Assembly: GCA_025449115.1 (NCBI GenBank)
Contig: JAHLKC010000031.1
Span: forward strand, 62,001-126,000
Source of the DNA: Chytridium lagenaria
Taxonomy: Eukaryota > Chytridiomycota > Chytridiomycetes > Chytridiales > Chytridiaceae
Reading direction: 5' to 3'
DNA: 64,000 nt
Positions 23,423 through 35,584 of the stretch are shown in pieces; within the stretch, counting starts at the first letter, position 1, and each line of letters begins with the position of its first letter. The notes under the pieces are model-generated. The model had not been told where the DNA came from. It did not search any database and saw only the letters and a list, made by a program, of their open reading frames with translations. Made by a program: the position numbers and the translations under genes.

Positions 23423-26097
23423 ATGAATCCAGCCATGTCGACCGCACTCCAAGAATCTATCTTTGACTACGTGGATAAGATCGACTTTATTCCGTCATCA
23501 AAAATAAGCTATGCGTGAGTGTTTTGGTTTGTAAAATCAACTAATTAATATCAATGCCCATCATATAGTGATGTAATGGCTCTCGAACGAGGCCAGAGGG
23601 CCATCTCTCACCGCTAGCTCTTCTTCCTTTTCATCCACTGCGCATCGGTCAATATTACCACAGCTTTCTCCATCTGTATGTTCAAGCATAAATTGGGAGA
23701 AAAACTATACACGAGATGCGGCAGCTGAATCTCGTTCACGCCGTCGCAGCACAGACGCTACAAGATTCGATGATATAGAGCCTACTGATGGTACGCGGGG
23801 AAGCTTGAATTCTGTTGATTTAGAGGCTCGGTTAGCTATCTCGCCTTTGTGTCGACGGACTGTATGCGAACGGACATTATGGCGAAGTTTGAATGCTCCA
23901 GTATTAGCCTTGATCCCACATCAGTGACTTCTATATCGAGCAAAGGCTCCAGTAGATCCACATCTGCTCCTGTACAGCAGCTACCTGAAGAGACCACGCC
24001 ATCATTGGGACGTCAGAAAGCTGAGGAATGGAATTCGTCTCTTGGCCGTCGCCTTGCGAGAGTCTCTTCTGTCCTTGATCCTCCTGAACTTATCAGAAGT
24101 TTAAGCAAACGAGGCTCCGTCGAACGTCGGGGGAGTATGAAAAGTCAAAAAAGCAGCAAGAGCCATAAAAGCCAAAGCACGATGTCCTCAAAATCCTCCA
24201 GGAGTTCTATAAGCACCACTGGCAGCAGTCCAAAGGTGAAAGATTGTTGTTTTGCCATTTCATTATTCACTTATTATTTATAAAACTGTATTCTTTAAAC
24301 AGGAATGTAGTATGGAAGATTCTCACGCAAACTGTACTGCAGTGGCCGAATTAAACTCTCCCACTTACTCCGGTTTGGTCAAAGGTACCGGAAGCAATAG
24401 TAGCAGTGGAAGTTTCAGGCGTCAAAGACGACTGTCTACGGATAGTGCAAGAGCGTTTCCGCATCCTCCTCATCTCCCACGCATCGACAGTGCTGGATCA
24501 GGAGACGTCGAAGGATCTAAAGAACTCGGACCAACCGGTCATTCAAAATTAAACATCGTACTTTCTCCTGAAGACGTTGCAATATTGCCAGAACTAGTTC
24601 TTAATAGCGATTTACCATCTTCTCTTTTGCATAACGAAACAGAATCGCCCATATTAACGGATCCGTTTGTCGTCAACCATGCAGTCTCGAGATATCCACA
24701 AGACCTTCACCCTCATGAGGAACTTAATCCACATGGTACGAAGGAGGTTTCAACCAAGAAGCCCTTAATTGAACCTGAAATCATCAAATCTGCTTCTGAC
24801 ACGTCGCAGCATAGGTCAGAGAAAGATCAATTATGTTGCTTTGCGTTTCTCTTCAACCGGAAATCCCGCAATAAAGTATCTGGGTAATATGTTTCAGGAG
24901 TTGGAGGCGGAGGCTCGGCTGGTGCGAAGTGTTCTTGAAATTCCAATCATTTGAGAGTTTCTAGCTGGTGCCCAAAGATCTGCAAAGGATTATTAGACCA
25001 AGCCACATCGAAATCGTGAGAATAAACCCGATTTTGTTGGAAGACGATGCTCTGAATGCGATGGCTCATATTTTGCAGGAAGCCTTATCGGATTACCTCG
25101 ATAACCCAGATTTCGTGCCTGCTGGAAGCCGACCACTTAAAATCATTGAAGAAGTGATTCTCCCCAGGAGCAGACGCGGTCGTTTGAAGGGAATGTGGCT
25201 TCAAGGAGCAGATGTGGATCGTTTGAAGGGCATATAACTTCATATCCGTACTCCTCATCGACCCCACCATTTGAGAAGGGAGACTTTACTATGTTCGGTT
25301 GCGAGAAGCAACTTTGACCTCTCAAACGCTTCGCGATTATCGAAATGTTGATACCACTTCCGTTGCCACCAAATCTCGGAGGCATAGTACCGATGCATCA
25401 ATGACAGTCAGAGCAAAGAGGCATCAGCCTTCAACCCCAACAACAGCTGAAGTTGCGCACACTTTCTTCCAAATGCTATCTTCAGACCTTCTTACGCCTC
25501 AAGATCGAGCCTGGCTTAAAAGTTCAAAGGAGTCAGTTGGCATCGAAGAAGCGAATACAAATAAGTATAACGTAGACAGAGGTAATTCCAAGACATCCAC
25601 TGTATTTTAAATTGGACAGTCACTGTGAAAACCGAGCAATTAATCGATATAAACTCTCTGTTTTGCAAGGTAAAACCTTCGGACATATACTAATATTAAA
25701 GGCTTATCTTCAGGATTCAAAAACCACAATCGCATCATCACAAGCCAACGGCCTTAAAGCAAGTTCTTTATCACAGGTTCTTCGATCCCAGTCTTCTCTC
25801 GGCCAAAACAATAGCCGCTTCAGGAAATCGCGGCGATGCTCTGCGTTGCCTCGCATTGAAAGCGCTGGTTGGAATGAAGCCAAAGATTTATCACGCAAGT
25901 CGATTGAGCACAAAAAGCTTGATGGCCCATCACAACACTTTCTCTCGAGCCAGGATCTGAAGAACAGCAGCGTGCGGGATATCGCATTAAAGGACCTGAC
26001 ACAGGTGAACGAAGTGAAAAGGGTTAATGTGGAGACGAAATTTCATGAAGCTGCAGTCTGCTCTTGTTTTGGCTTTTGGAGATCTTTTAAGCACTAA
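23423..26097 (+). CDS. Ser-rich protein with two LPRI[DE]SAG motifs (C)
   Basis: It starts MNPAMSTALQESIFDYVDK at 23423, with an intron at about 23515-23569, then Ser-rich sequence with many basic RRxS sites (SRRRSTDATRF, KRGSVERRGSMKSQKSSKS). A second intron lies at about 24236-24300. The next part holds QRRLSTDSARAFPHPPHLPR followed by IDSAGSGDVEG (24420-24515), a segment LNIVLSPEDVAILPELV, and a helical region with LNAMAHILQEALSDYLDN (25050-25107). A later exon holds RRCSALPRIESAGWNEAKDL (25831-25890). It ends around 26095. Frame breaks occur near 23612, 24890 and 25250. The two LPRI[DE]SAG copies, one of which matches gene 29251-30822 closely, mark a shared family. I know no domain with this motif. 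Likely a phosphorylated, mostly disordered protein. Confidence 0.5.
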
Positions 26098-26564
26098 TGA
26101 GGTGAAGACGTTTGGTGTAGACTTATATAATAAATTTCTTCATTTCATAAAACACTTCTGTTATGATGAGCTCGTAAAATTAAACAACAGCAACAAGGTG
26201 GTCCTTACAACTCCATCTCTGTCCGAATACGTGCCTGTTCGGGGGAGTTTGCGGCATGCTGAATTTAATGGAGACGAAGCAAATACTATTAACCACCAAA
26301 ACATACACATGATACCATAAAAAGAAAATACAACACATCATAGACAAGATCACATGATAAATAAAACAATATAAAATCAAGGCCTGACAGATATCAACGT
26401 TTTACCTAATTAGTCAAATACCTTAAATACTATCTAACTGCTGCTTTAATGCCGAAAGTGATCATAAAGTTTGCCTGCCAACAAAGAGCAATAACTAATA
26501 TAGATACTGCTTTTTTGGGTAGCAGCCTGAAAGAAGTTACTGGAGAAAGGAATTAATACTTTAT
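26098..26564. other. Convergent 3' intergenic region
   Basis: AT-rich spacer between two converging genes, with no supported gene. Confidence 0.4.
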
Positions 26565-28708
26565 CTATCCTCTCAAAAATAGACCGCAGCGATAGGAGTA
26601 CAATAATATAAGCCATACACGTTTCCTCCCACACCATTTAAATATATCCATTAAGAGATTAAGTTTCCTCTTCTCGATGTAAGCTGAGAGCACAGGCTGT
26701 CTGGCTGACGGCACTCCACCTTCCGCAACCCAACTCTGCACAACCTCAGAAACCTTCCCAACACCCGTTTCGGCAGTATCTGACCCTACAATCTTCCCAC
26801 CTCCCACTGCCATTCCCGTAGACCTTATCAGATTCTCAATGGCGCCAGCGCCAAAATCCCCCCTGTTTCTCAGCTGTTCAACAGCATATGCAACGACGCC
26901 TTGTCCTTCTTCGCGGAACCAGCAGCAGAAGGTGTTCCCATGCTTTCCGAATAACCGGAGTTTTCGTCTTCTCAAAGGACTCAAATGCAGAGATCGCTTG
27001 GTCGTAGTTACCGAGGGCGTTATGAGCGGCATGTAGCATCGAAAGCGCGTCCAAGAACGACTTTCGGGTGTACGAGGGAAGCGGTGACGTCGGCGCCGGT
27101 GCCCGGGTAAGGGCACCCTTCTCAGAAGTGATTTCAGAGAGAATAGCAAGAGCCATTTCGGCGGCGACGCGAATGTCAGGACGGGCCGACCCTGAAGGTA
27201 GAATGGGGATATCGCGAGCCTCCTCTAATTCGCCAGACATTGTGACATCCGAAAGCAGGGCCCTGGCAAGAGTGACCGCGAACGCGGGCCTGTGAGAAGC
27301 CTTGATACCGGCATTTGCGAGCGTAGCGGCAACGGCCCCAGCATCCAGCGACGCATGAACGATTGATAGACCTCTCAAATGAATAGGCGTAAGGAATTGG
27401 AAAGATCCAATTTCTCCACTCCAATGTTAGCCTGTCTCCATGCAGATACTAGTTCCCCATTGAAGGCGAAGGCATCAACCGCAGCACTGATCATATCAGC
27501 ACCCTGCCTGAATCCACGAACGTTTTCATTTTTATTGAAAAACTTGACGGCATTGGTCAGATCTCCTGTTGCTCCGTAAACTCGAGTAAGATCGGCGAGG
27601 ATGCCTGTTGATGCTGGAAGTCCATCAGAACGGAGATTTCGAAATGTTTGAAGGGCATCGGCAGGTTGAAGGCGGAGAGCGAGCTCGTATCATTCCTTCA
27701 TATGATTCCGTCCCCACTGTGAGGCCAAGTCTAGCTATTTCTGTAAACCGCAGAAGCAACGAAAGAGAAGATTATCACAATAAGGTAAATATTTATAGAG
27801 TTAATCCGAAGAATTATTCGTTGCTTCAGGGGAAAGAAACTGAACAATAAAAAAATAAAACTCACCATTAAAGTACTTTGATGCTGCAGATATTTTCCTT
27901 TCATGCGCATACCCGTGAATAATACCAGCCAGCATACGCTCGTCCAGCTGAACATTCCTCTCCTTCATCAATTCAAACAAGGCCACGGCCTCATTTACTT
28001 TGCCCATGTAACCCAGGTTCTTAAAGAGGTGCATCACAGTATTTGAAGTCGCCGCAAGGGAATACTGTTCGATCATCTTCTCCAACAAAGCAGCTGCATG
28101 TTCAACTTTCCCATGTGTGGACAGTCCTCGAATCGCCGCGGTGAGCACGAGGGACATATCTTTCGGTGTACCCTTCAACTGCTTTGCTTTAAAGTAAAGC
28201 TCTGCAGCAGCTTTGTATCCCTCAGAGAGCTTTCCAGACTTAAACTTTGCACTGACGCCGGCGGTATTGGCTCGAATATAGGTCTCGGGATTCCTTGAAC
28301 CTCCTTCCAAAATCGTGGACACGCCCTGAGCTAATCTCAATGTTTCCGCTTCAACTGTAGTCTTCTGTTTTCCAAACTCAAATCGGTTGCTATGAAGCAG
28401 CATGAATGCCGAGGAGACCTCATTGGGAGCAAGTCGATTTAAGAGAAGGTCCGCTGTCCCCTTCTTTTCTTCATCCGACTTGAGGGTATTTAGGTCTTTC
28501 TGAATACACGCATCCAGGGATTTGTGCGCTGCCCAGGGATGACAAGCTTGATGGCATTCTGAAGGCAGATTACAGGATCGGCACCCTCGACGCTGGGATC
28601 CAGCAAATTCTTCGACGTATTGAGCTTTTTTCGTGGTGATGCCACTTTCCCTTTCGTTGCGTTAGCAGATGATACCGCGTCCGTCGTAGCGGATCGAAAG
28701 CGCATCAT
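26565..28708 (-). CDS. Pentatricopeptide repeat (PPR) protein, probably mitochondrial
   Basis: The start at 28708 gives a basic N-terminus (MMRFRSATTDAVSSANATKG) suited to mitochondrial import. The body is helical-repeat sequence. SNTVMHLFKNLGYMGKVNEA is followed by VALFELMKERNVQLDERMLA and GIIHGYAHERKISAASKYF, the 35-residue helix-turn-helix pattern of PPR proteins that bind organelle RNA. After an intron (about 27866-27700), further repeats read ADLTRVYGATGDLTNAVKFF and SFLDALSMLHAAHNALGNYD. The tail has GQGVVAYAVEQLRNRGDFGA and stops at 26565. Frame breaks include one at the G-run 28536-28538 and one near 26930. Its RNA target cannot be told from sequence. Confidence 0.7.
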
Positions 28709-29250
28709 CAGTACCGCGCATGTTCGGCAGCTGCTTATCGCATTGACGGATGGAGAGACCCAGGCATTTGACGGAAGAGAGAAAATTGAAAATAACTAAA
28801 TACCTTACGATGACAAGTTCAACCTAAACAGCCCAACAGCATCAACCTTTTTTAAATGGGGGCCTTTCATGAGACTCGGAATATTCGCCAGTAGTAATTT
28901 TGGTCATCCTGCAACTTGAGTGCAAAGTGCATGGCGATCTTAACAATCTTACTTCATGATCGACCTGGTAGTGTATGGGGGAAGAGTCATATTTGTGCTC
29001 ACTTACAAAAGCCAATTGATGCGAATGTGAAGTTTAATGTCTTCCTGCTAGTCATTGTTTTCTTAAGGTGAACCATTGTTTTCGGTGGGAGGGCTGGAAA
29101 TATCCAATCAACCTCGACAGTGGATCAAAACCCGCGGAAATGAGAGGAGGCCATTTCCAAATACGGAATGGGCATACGGTGTTTGAGTTCCGTAGGGTTG
29201 ATGCCAATACTTTCGCCTCCGCGTCGGATTCGGTCTAGAACGTAATCATA
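28709..29250. other. Divergent intergenic region, PPR gene / Ser-rich gene D
   Basis: About 540 bp with no supported gene; it must hold both promoters. Confidence 0.4.
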
Positions 29251-30822
29251 ATGGACTCTGCATTGGCAACTTGTAACGACGAGAGGCCGTCGCTTCACCC
29301 TTCCCAAAGTAAGTATAACTTCCTGCACAGCTTACCTTTCATGTTACGCTGTTCCTCACATTCTTCCAGAAATGTTATCCACTCAAATCTCTTGCATTCT
29401 ACTCAATGTGGATATGATGGACCGCCACCGTAAGTGATGTTGAAGTCTTGGAGTCTTTGTCTCTCTACATAATTTAATTTTGTTTTCTTGAAGAAACTTC
29501 AACCCGCGTCGTAGGTCAAGCCTGCCCGAGGTCAAACGCTTTGCGCCTAGTCAAGATCAGGCTGTTCTTAGTCGCCCTGGACTAGTTCCAGCCACTGCAA
29601 AGTAAGTTAATGGATTCTGCGCCTACTTATTGCTGCAATAAGAGCAATGAGGTCGAGTCGTCACTCTGTATTCGGGGAGTTTGCAACGACAATCGCGTCT
29701 AAGTTAGGGCATAAAGCCAGTAGCAGTGATATACCGACCGGGAAAAACCTCACTGCTAGTTATATCAACTTCGGAAGGAAGTGTAGAAACTCAGGCCGAC
29801 CCCGTTTCGGATGGGTTGAATATGCTCCCCAAGCCGTCGTCGATGGCTATCGATAATACATCTGAGCTGCCAAAGCTTGCCACAGAGGAAGTGATACCTT
29901 ATGCAGCTCTCAAGCGCCGGTCAAGTGTACCCGGTGCGAGGGATATGCACTTAGTGAAGGAGATTGATGCTCACAGGCTTGAACGAGTCCCTGCAAGTGC
30001 AAGGTACGTCTCCTAAAGTTTGTTGGAAAACAAAAGTATTTGCGTCTAACTTCTTATTTTCAGAGATTTTCGATCAAGCAGGTCATCATTTCTATCTGAG
30101 GTAGCCGCAAGCATCGCATCCAACATGACACTTCGAAAAAGGAGCTCTGATAGAATGATGTCACCAAAGAGCTCGACATATATGACGAATTCAGAATGCG
30201 CGATTAACACGGAGCAATGCGTGAAAGTGATTTCAACCTTGAAGGAACCGAACGCAACTTTATTTACTCCAGATTACACGCCAGACGATGCTATCAGAGC
30301 TTTAAAAATCTACGGAACGGTGCGGAGAGGAAGCGGAAGCAAAGGCGTGGAAATAGTGCGACAGTCATTGCACAGTGACTCTGATCCATCCGACAGGGCC
30401 GAAGAAATTAAGCGAACCACCACTATCAAAATGTCAAAACCATCGGCATGTCCTCGTCGCTTCACGGCCCTTCCTAGGATTGATAGCGCGGGATTTAATG
30501 ATTCCGGCGATCTACGTAAAATTGTATTGGCTGGAGCTCTTTCAGTCACGGGCAGCCATCTTCTTTAGGAAGCCATGTGCAGAGGCATCTTGATGATCAT
30601 GATACATGTTCGAACTTTTTAAAGGATGACGATTTTGGTGAAGGTACTCTGGTACGGCTTGAGGGATCATCGGGAAAAACGCGGGAAGTTAATTTGGATT
30701 CTCAAATGCGTGTTAATGAGACTGAAAACAGAAGTGGAAGGTTGCTCTTGCGAAGCTGTTTAATGGGAAAAAACTCAAGCTCTTTGTTACCGCAAAGCGC
30801 ATATAACAATGAGCTAGACTGA
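29251..30822 (+). CDS. Ser-rich protein with LPRIDSAG motif (D), paralogue of C
   Basis: It starts MDSALATCNDERPSLHPSQ at 29251, followed by short exons with introns at about 29311-29371, 29430-29493 and 29600-29645. Basic/Ser motifs recur: NPRRRSSLPEVKRFAP and LKRRSSVPGARDMH. The last large exon (from about 30064) has YTPDDAIRALKIYGTVRRGS and then RRFTALPRIDSAGFNDSGDL (30451-30510), nearly the same as the motif at 25831-25890 in gene C. After a one-base break near 30540 it continues to a stop at 30820-30822. No enzyme motif, membrane segment or signal peptide is visible. Shared motif, strand and proximity support origin by local duplication. Confidence 0.5.
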
Positions 30823-31016
30823 ATTATGGTAGATTAACATACTTTCTGCGATTTATTTCAAGTGAATAAAATTAATGTCAACGTAGAGAAGTTTATAGAA
30901 TAAAATCAACGGAGGAGATAACATACAACTTGACAGTTGGGACATGTAAGACACTTCTTAATGAGAAGACGAAACAGAAAAATGAACAAACGGAGAGGTG
31001 GTTAAGGAATACGATA

Positions 31017-33098
31017 TTATGGTCTTTTCGACATCAAAAAGCCACTTATGGGCTCAGATTGCGTAGACTTCATTGACCCCTTACCATCCTCCATGCCTGG
31101 AATTAAAAGATCCGCCAAACCCTCCTCTGCAAGACTATCAGTGGACCCCTTCCGCCCCAACACCGTCGAAGTCACATCAGAAGACTCATCTCTTTGGTCT
31201 GACTCATCAATTCTATCTCTGTGTTTGGCGTAACCCACGTCTCCATGCCCAAAGCTTTTCGAAAGGAAAGTAGAACGCGAACCTTTGGCCACATCATGCG
31301 CAGGCGGCTCGTAAATAAGCGTGGACGATCTCACAGTCCGACGAGTGTTCGATTCAATTTGAATGTTGTTTCTTTTCTTAATCGACGCTGCACCTGCATC
31401 ATTTCGCTCCAATTGCAGAGATGTCGAGTATTGAAGAAGCTCAGAAAGTCTAAGCCCGTGAACATCGTGAGCAACTTCTGGCGCTACTTTGCGGAGGGTC
31501 CAGACAAGACCTCCGACAGATTCAAGGGGATGGCATTGGTAGTAGATCTTGACGCCAGCAGCGGCGATTTGGACCAACGTCAAGGCCGCGAAGCAGAAAA
31601 GCCAATACTCAGCATTAACGTATGTGTTGCGTAAAATTGAAGCCGATGCATTCGCTCCCGCAATCAAGTGAGATCCTTGCATGGACGTCATATTCAATTT
31701 CGATGTTGGGCCAACGACCTCGAACCACGGAGAAGGATAATTTAAGAGCTTGCGGCCAGGGAAAGGAATGAGGAGCTCCTCATCTTCAGGCATTGGATCC
31801 TTATTCGAATGCAAGAACCAGAAAATCCATTCCGCCATCTGTTGGCTCAAACGCGATGCAATCTCCAGATCAAAAGCATCTGTTCGACCTTTGCACACAG
31901 AGCCACCGCCATAGCACGCTATGCCCGCATTCGTGTCGATAATACTGGAAAGCCCTCGCGGTCCCCAATAGATAAGACCTATGCGATTTGCCCATAGGAC
32001 ATTGTCTCCAATTGGTTTCTCCGGTCCAACGGCGGTGACCTTCCAGCTGAAGTCAAAGGTAGTGGCGATGACATCGCGCAGAACGACAGAGGCATTAAAC
32101 AAGCAGGAGAGGTCCAAAGAGTCTTGGTAAAATGTCATTAATCCCCGAAGTTGACTATTTTGATAAGGAGAGCAGATTCGGAAATCTTGCAAGTCGCTAT
32201 CTGTTCCATTCCCTCTAATGGGAAGACGTTCGGGTCCAATTACAGAGGTACAGTCCAAGGTCCAAGGATTCGCAGCTTTCCGTCCACAATCCACAATTGT
32301 TTTGATAAAAACTTGCTTATAGGCAATGCCTCCACGAACCTTGCTTCGGAAGGCGGCGTTGATCGACGGGACATCTCCGGCCTCGAGACGATAGGCCGTC
32401 GAAGAGATTCGTTTTCCAACCTGCACACCATCCATGAAACTATAATCATCCAAGTCAGGCACATGAGCCTTAACACCGTACAACTCGTCCAAACTTTTTG
32501 ATTTACAAGCAGAATACTGGTCGTTGCAACCATTCAACACGATATTGCGCTGGTCCATGAACTGTCTGAGTAAGCCAGTTCTTACAAGACCATCCCAAGG
32601 TTCCGTTGTTTCTCTGACGGTGATCCCAAATTTGTATACAACCGAAAGCAGTCCGCAGAAGATGGGCACAAGCAACACCATAGCTTTGTCGGTCAAAGAC
32701 GTGGTCGTTTGAAAAATGAGCAACGGGTTTGCATCCTGTATGGCTTCAGAGACCGGCAGAGCCATACCCTTTTTGCGGAAAGACCAACTCGCGGCTATGG
32801 CGCCTTGAACCATCCACGCGCAATCACGCATCAAGGCCGCGAGGAGAGCACCCACTATAGCGGTAAGAGCTTGCTGCCAAAAGACTGTGCTGCCGAATCG
32901 ATGTTGGTTATCTTGCCACCACCGCGAGTTTGTGAAAAGGATAAGGAAAAACAGCATGACAATGATCGGAAGGCGCAGTATGATGATGTAAAGAGTGACG
33001 CCAAAGGAGCTGCTCCAAAATGAGGTCTTTCCCTCTGTTTTTGGAGGAGACTGCTCCAAGCCTTTGGGGCCTCCATTGCTAGCGGTCGCATCCGCCAT
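31017..33098 (-). CDS. Multi-pass membrane protein with large ectodomain, tandem copy 1
   Basis: An uninterrupted 693-codon frame. Membrane segments are predicted at about residues 34-56 (LYIIILRLPIIVMLFFLILF), about 75-95 and 138-160 (VLLVPIFCGLLSVVYKFGI), with a last one near 505-530 (LFCFAALTLVQIAAAGVKI). Between the third and fourth lies a domain of about 340 residues with paired Cys and several N-glycosylation sites (NGTD, NASV, NMTS), probably outside the cell or in a lumen. After the last segment comes a conserved CHPLESVGGLVWTLRKVAPE stretch and a Ser/Asp-rich tail containing RSSTLIYEPP. I do not recognise a family; a receptor-like or scaffold role is a guess from topology. No intron is needed. 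Two neighbours share the whole layout. Confidence 0.85.
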   Translation of the reverse strand: MADATASNGGPKGLEQSPPKTEGKTSFWSSSFGVTLYIIILRLPIIVMLFFLILFTNSRWWQDNQHRFGSTVFWQQALTAIVGALLAALMRDCAWMVQGAIAASWSFRKKGMALPVSEAIQDANPLLIFQTTTSLTDKAMVLLVPIFCGLLSVVYKFGITVRETTEPWDGLVRTGLLRQFMDQRNIVLNGCNDQYSACKSKSLDELYGVKAHVPDLDDYSFMDGVQVGKRISSTAYRLEAGDVPSINAAFRSKVRGGIAYKQVFIKTIVDCGRKAANPWTLDCTSVIGPERLPIRGNGTDSDLQDFRICSPYQNSQLRGLMTFYQDSLDLSCLFNASVVLRDVIATTFDFSWKVTAVGPEKPIGDNVLWANRIGLIYWGPRGLSSIIDTNAGIACYGGGSVCKGRTDAFDLEIASRLSQQMAEWIFWFLHSNKDPMPEDEELLIPFPGRKLLNYPSPWFEVVGPTSKLNMTSMQGSHLIAGANASASILRNTYVNAEYWLFCFAALTLVQIAAAGVKIYYQCHPLESVGGLVWTLRKVAPEVAHDVHGLRLSELLQYSTSLQLERNDAGAASIKKRNNIQIESNTRRTVRSSTLIYEPPAHDVAKGSRSTFLSKSFGHGDVGYAKHRDRIDESDQRDESSDVTSTVLGRKGSTDSLAEEGLADLLIPGMEDGKGSMKSTQSEPISGFLMSKRP

Positions 33099-33532
33099 AA
33101 TGACTGATTATGTTGCTGCTTGAATTTAAGCCGTCGTGGCCTGTTGACTCAATTGAGCCCATAACAAACCCAATCAAAGTCCGCATGTATTCTAGAAGCA
33201 CTTTATAAAATACAAACCTAATCGTAAACGAACTCTATTAGCTATTAATACGCGTAACGATCCCACTTCGTCCGAAATGGGTGAGAGGGTTAGTTGTGAA
33301 GGGTTTGGCATGCCAGAGTCCCTTCAACAGCATCTTGCTATGCCAAACCTTTTTCTATCTAATTGTTGCAATGCTGAAGCTATGCTTAAATATTTTTCGC
33401 GCCTTTTCATGGAGAAAGATATATATTCTACATAAATTTACATCAGAGATATGGTAAGAGGGTATAAAGCTTGAGATAAAAGTGATCGCAATCTCTAGGA
33501 AGCCGGTAAGGATGCTAAAAGTTGGTGGGATG

Positions 33533-35584
33533 TTATGTTGGACGAGCAGCCGGAAGCCTGCTATGATCATCATCAATCGATATGCTCTCTCGCAACTCTG
33601 TATAACCAGTTCTGTTGGGAGAGTAGGTTTGTGGTGACGCCACGTAGGTATCACGACCCACATGAATCCCATTTCTCCCATTTGCCCCCACCCCACCCTG
33701 GCCAAACCCAGGAATCATGAAGTGATCCCTCCCTTCATCAAATGGCGGTGGTTCAAAGACGAGCGCAGACGACCTCGAAGCACTTCTAGGCGCGGTACCA
33801 CTTCGCTCATTGATTTCCGCCACAGTCATCCTCCTGATGACAGTGGATCCATCCCCACTCTTCCTCTCCAACTTCAACCGCGATGAATAATCCAAAAGCT
33901 CAGATAGCTTCAACCCCTGAACGTCTCGCGCAACCCCAGGATCAACCTTCCGTAACGTCCAAACGAGACCGCCAACAGATTCAAGAGGATGACATTGGTA
34001 TCGGATCTTGAATTTGGCGGCAATGATTTGGATGAGAAGGAGGGAAATGAAGGCGAGCATCCAGTATTGCACACACACATAGCTTGTGCGGAGGAGTTGA
34101 GTGGATGCAAACGCACCAATGATGAAGTGTGAATTTGGGAGAGCTGTGACGTTGAGGATGGACCTAGGACCAACGATTGGGAACCATTCCGTGGTATTGT
34201 TGGGCATGAACTTGCGGCCGTCAAAGGGAATGAGAAGTTCCTCATTTTCAGGCATGGGATCCCGGTTCGATTGAAGAAATTGATATGTCCATCCTGTTAG
34301 CGAGGATATGACGCGAGAGGCGATCTCCAACTCGTAGTTGAGTGTCTTCTGATTCTTTCCATTGCAGACGGATCCTTGAGCGTAACAAGCGGTACCGGCG
34401 TTTTTGTCAATATAGCTAGAGAGACTTCTTGGTGACCAGTAAAGAAATCCCACTCGGTTTGCCCAGAGCACGTCACTTCCGATGGGCACCTCTGGTTCAA
34501 GTGGTTTAACTTTCCATGTGTCAACATCCCGAGTGGCGGAGACTTTTCTAAGGGATACCGAGATGTTGAATTTACAAGAGAGGTCGAGGGTATCTTCAAA
34601 GAATGTGACGACGCCCTGAATGGTGCTGTTTACGTAAGGTGCACAAACGCGGAAGTCCTGCACATCCATGTCGGTCGACCCATCCCTTGCAGGTACTTGA
34701 TCAGGACCAGTGACCCAAAGGCAATCTTCTAAAGTCCATGGATTTGCCGACGTTCGACCGCAGTCCATACGCGACTGCATGAAAACCTGCGTATAAACCA
34801 TGGGCGCCCTCATTCTAAGTTTGAAGGCACCGTAAACAGACGGCACATCACCAACATCAAGCTCATAAGCCGTAGCCGATGAATTTGACCTCCCACCCCT
34901 CTGCACACCATCCATGAAAGTGTAGTCATCAAGATCAGGTACAAACAGCTTGACGCCGTAAATCTCGTCCAAATGTTTCTGCTTACAATAAGCATACTCC
35001 TCTGTACAGTTTTCAAACGCAACCCGTCTCCGATCCAACCCAAACTGTCCCATCAGGTTCGTCCGCATGATTCCATCCCATGGCTCAGTCGTTTCGGCCA
35101 CAGTGATCCCAAACTTGTATGTGATGTTCAGCATTACAACCATTAGAGGTATGAATAGAATCATGGCCTTGTCCGTGGCTGATGTTGAGGTCATAAAGAT
35201 CAGCATAGGGTTGGCATCTTGGATGGCTTCACATACGGGGAGTGGCATCCCCTTTTTTCGAAAAGACCATACGGCAGCTATGGCTCCTTGCACCATCCAA
35301 GCAGCATCCCTCATGAGAAGGGAAATGAGGAGCCCGACAAAAGCCGTAAGGACTTGTTGCCATAAGACTGCTGATCCGAAACGGAGCTGATTCTCTTGCC
35401 ACCATGTGGAGTTCGTGAAGAGAATGGTGAATAGGAGGATGACTGCGATGGGCACACGGAGCAGGACAATGTAGAGGGTAACTCCAAAGGCACTGCTCCA
35501 GAGGGTGTGCCGTGGAGTAGTGCTCTGTGGGGTCGATACATCGAGCTTTAAGGTAGGGATCTTGCGGTCACTGCCTTCCATCAT
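33533..35584 (-). CDS. Multi-pass membrane protein with large ectodomain, tandem copy 2
   Basis: An uninterrupted 683-codon frame with the same four membrane segments, Cys pattern and C-terminal CHPLESVGGLVWTLRKVDPG block as copy 1. Shared stretches include LFTNS.WWQ, MVQGAIA..WSFRKKGM and PDLDDY.FMDGVQ. The cytoplasmic tail has RSSALVFEPPPF where copy 1 has RSSTLIYEPP, followed by a Gly-rich end, so the tail is divergent except for that short motif. It lies about 430 bp upstream of copy 1 on the same strand. Both copies are free of frame breaks, unlike most genes here, which suggests either better consensus in this stretch or strong upkeep. Confidence 0.85.
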   Translation of the reverse strand: MMEGSDRKIPTLKLDVSTPQSTTPRHTLWSSAFGVTLYIVLLRVPIAVILLFTILFTNSTWWQENQLRFGSAVLWQQVLTAFVGLLISLLMRDAAWMVQGAIAAVWSFRKKGMPLPVCEAIQDANPMLIFMTSTSATDKAMILFIPLMVVMLNITYKFGITVAETTEPWDGIMRTNLMGQFGLDRRRVAFENCTEEYAYCKQKHLDEIYGVKLFVPDLDDYTFMDGVQRGGRSNSSATAYELDVGDVPSVYGAFKLRMRAPMVYTQVFMQSRMDCGRTSANPWTLEDCLWVTGPDQVPARDGSTDMDVQDFRVCAPYVNSTIQGVVTFFEDTLDLSCKFNISVSLRKVSATRDVDTWKVKPLEPEVPIGSDVLWANRVGFLYWSPRSLSSYIDKNAGTACYAQGSVCNGKNQKTLNYELEIASRVISSLTGWTYQFLQSNRDPMPENEELLIPFDGRKFMPNNTTEWFPIVGPRSILNVTALPNSHFIIGAFASTQLLRTSYVCVQYWMLAFISLLLIQIIAAKFKIRYQCHPLESVGGLVWTLRKVDPGVARDVQGLKLSELLDYSSRLKLERKSGDGSTVIRRMTVAEINERSGTAPRSASRSSALVFEPPPFDEGRDHFMIPGFGQGGVGANGRNGIHVGRDTYVASPQTYSPNRTGYTELRESISIDDDHSRLPAARPT

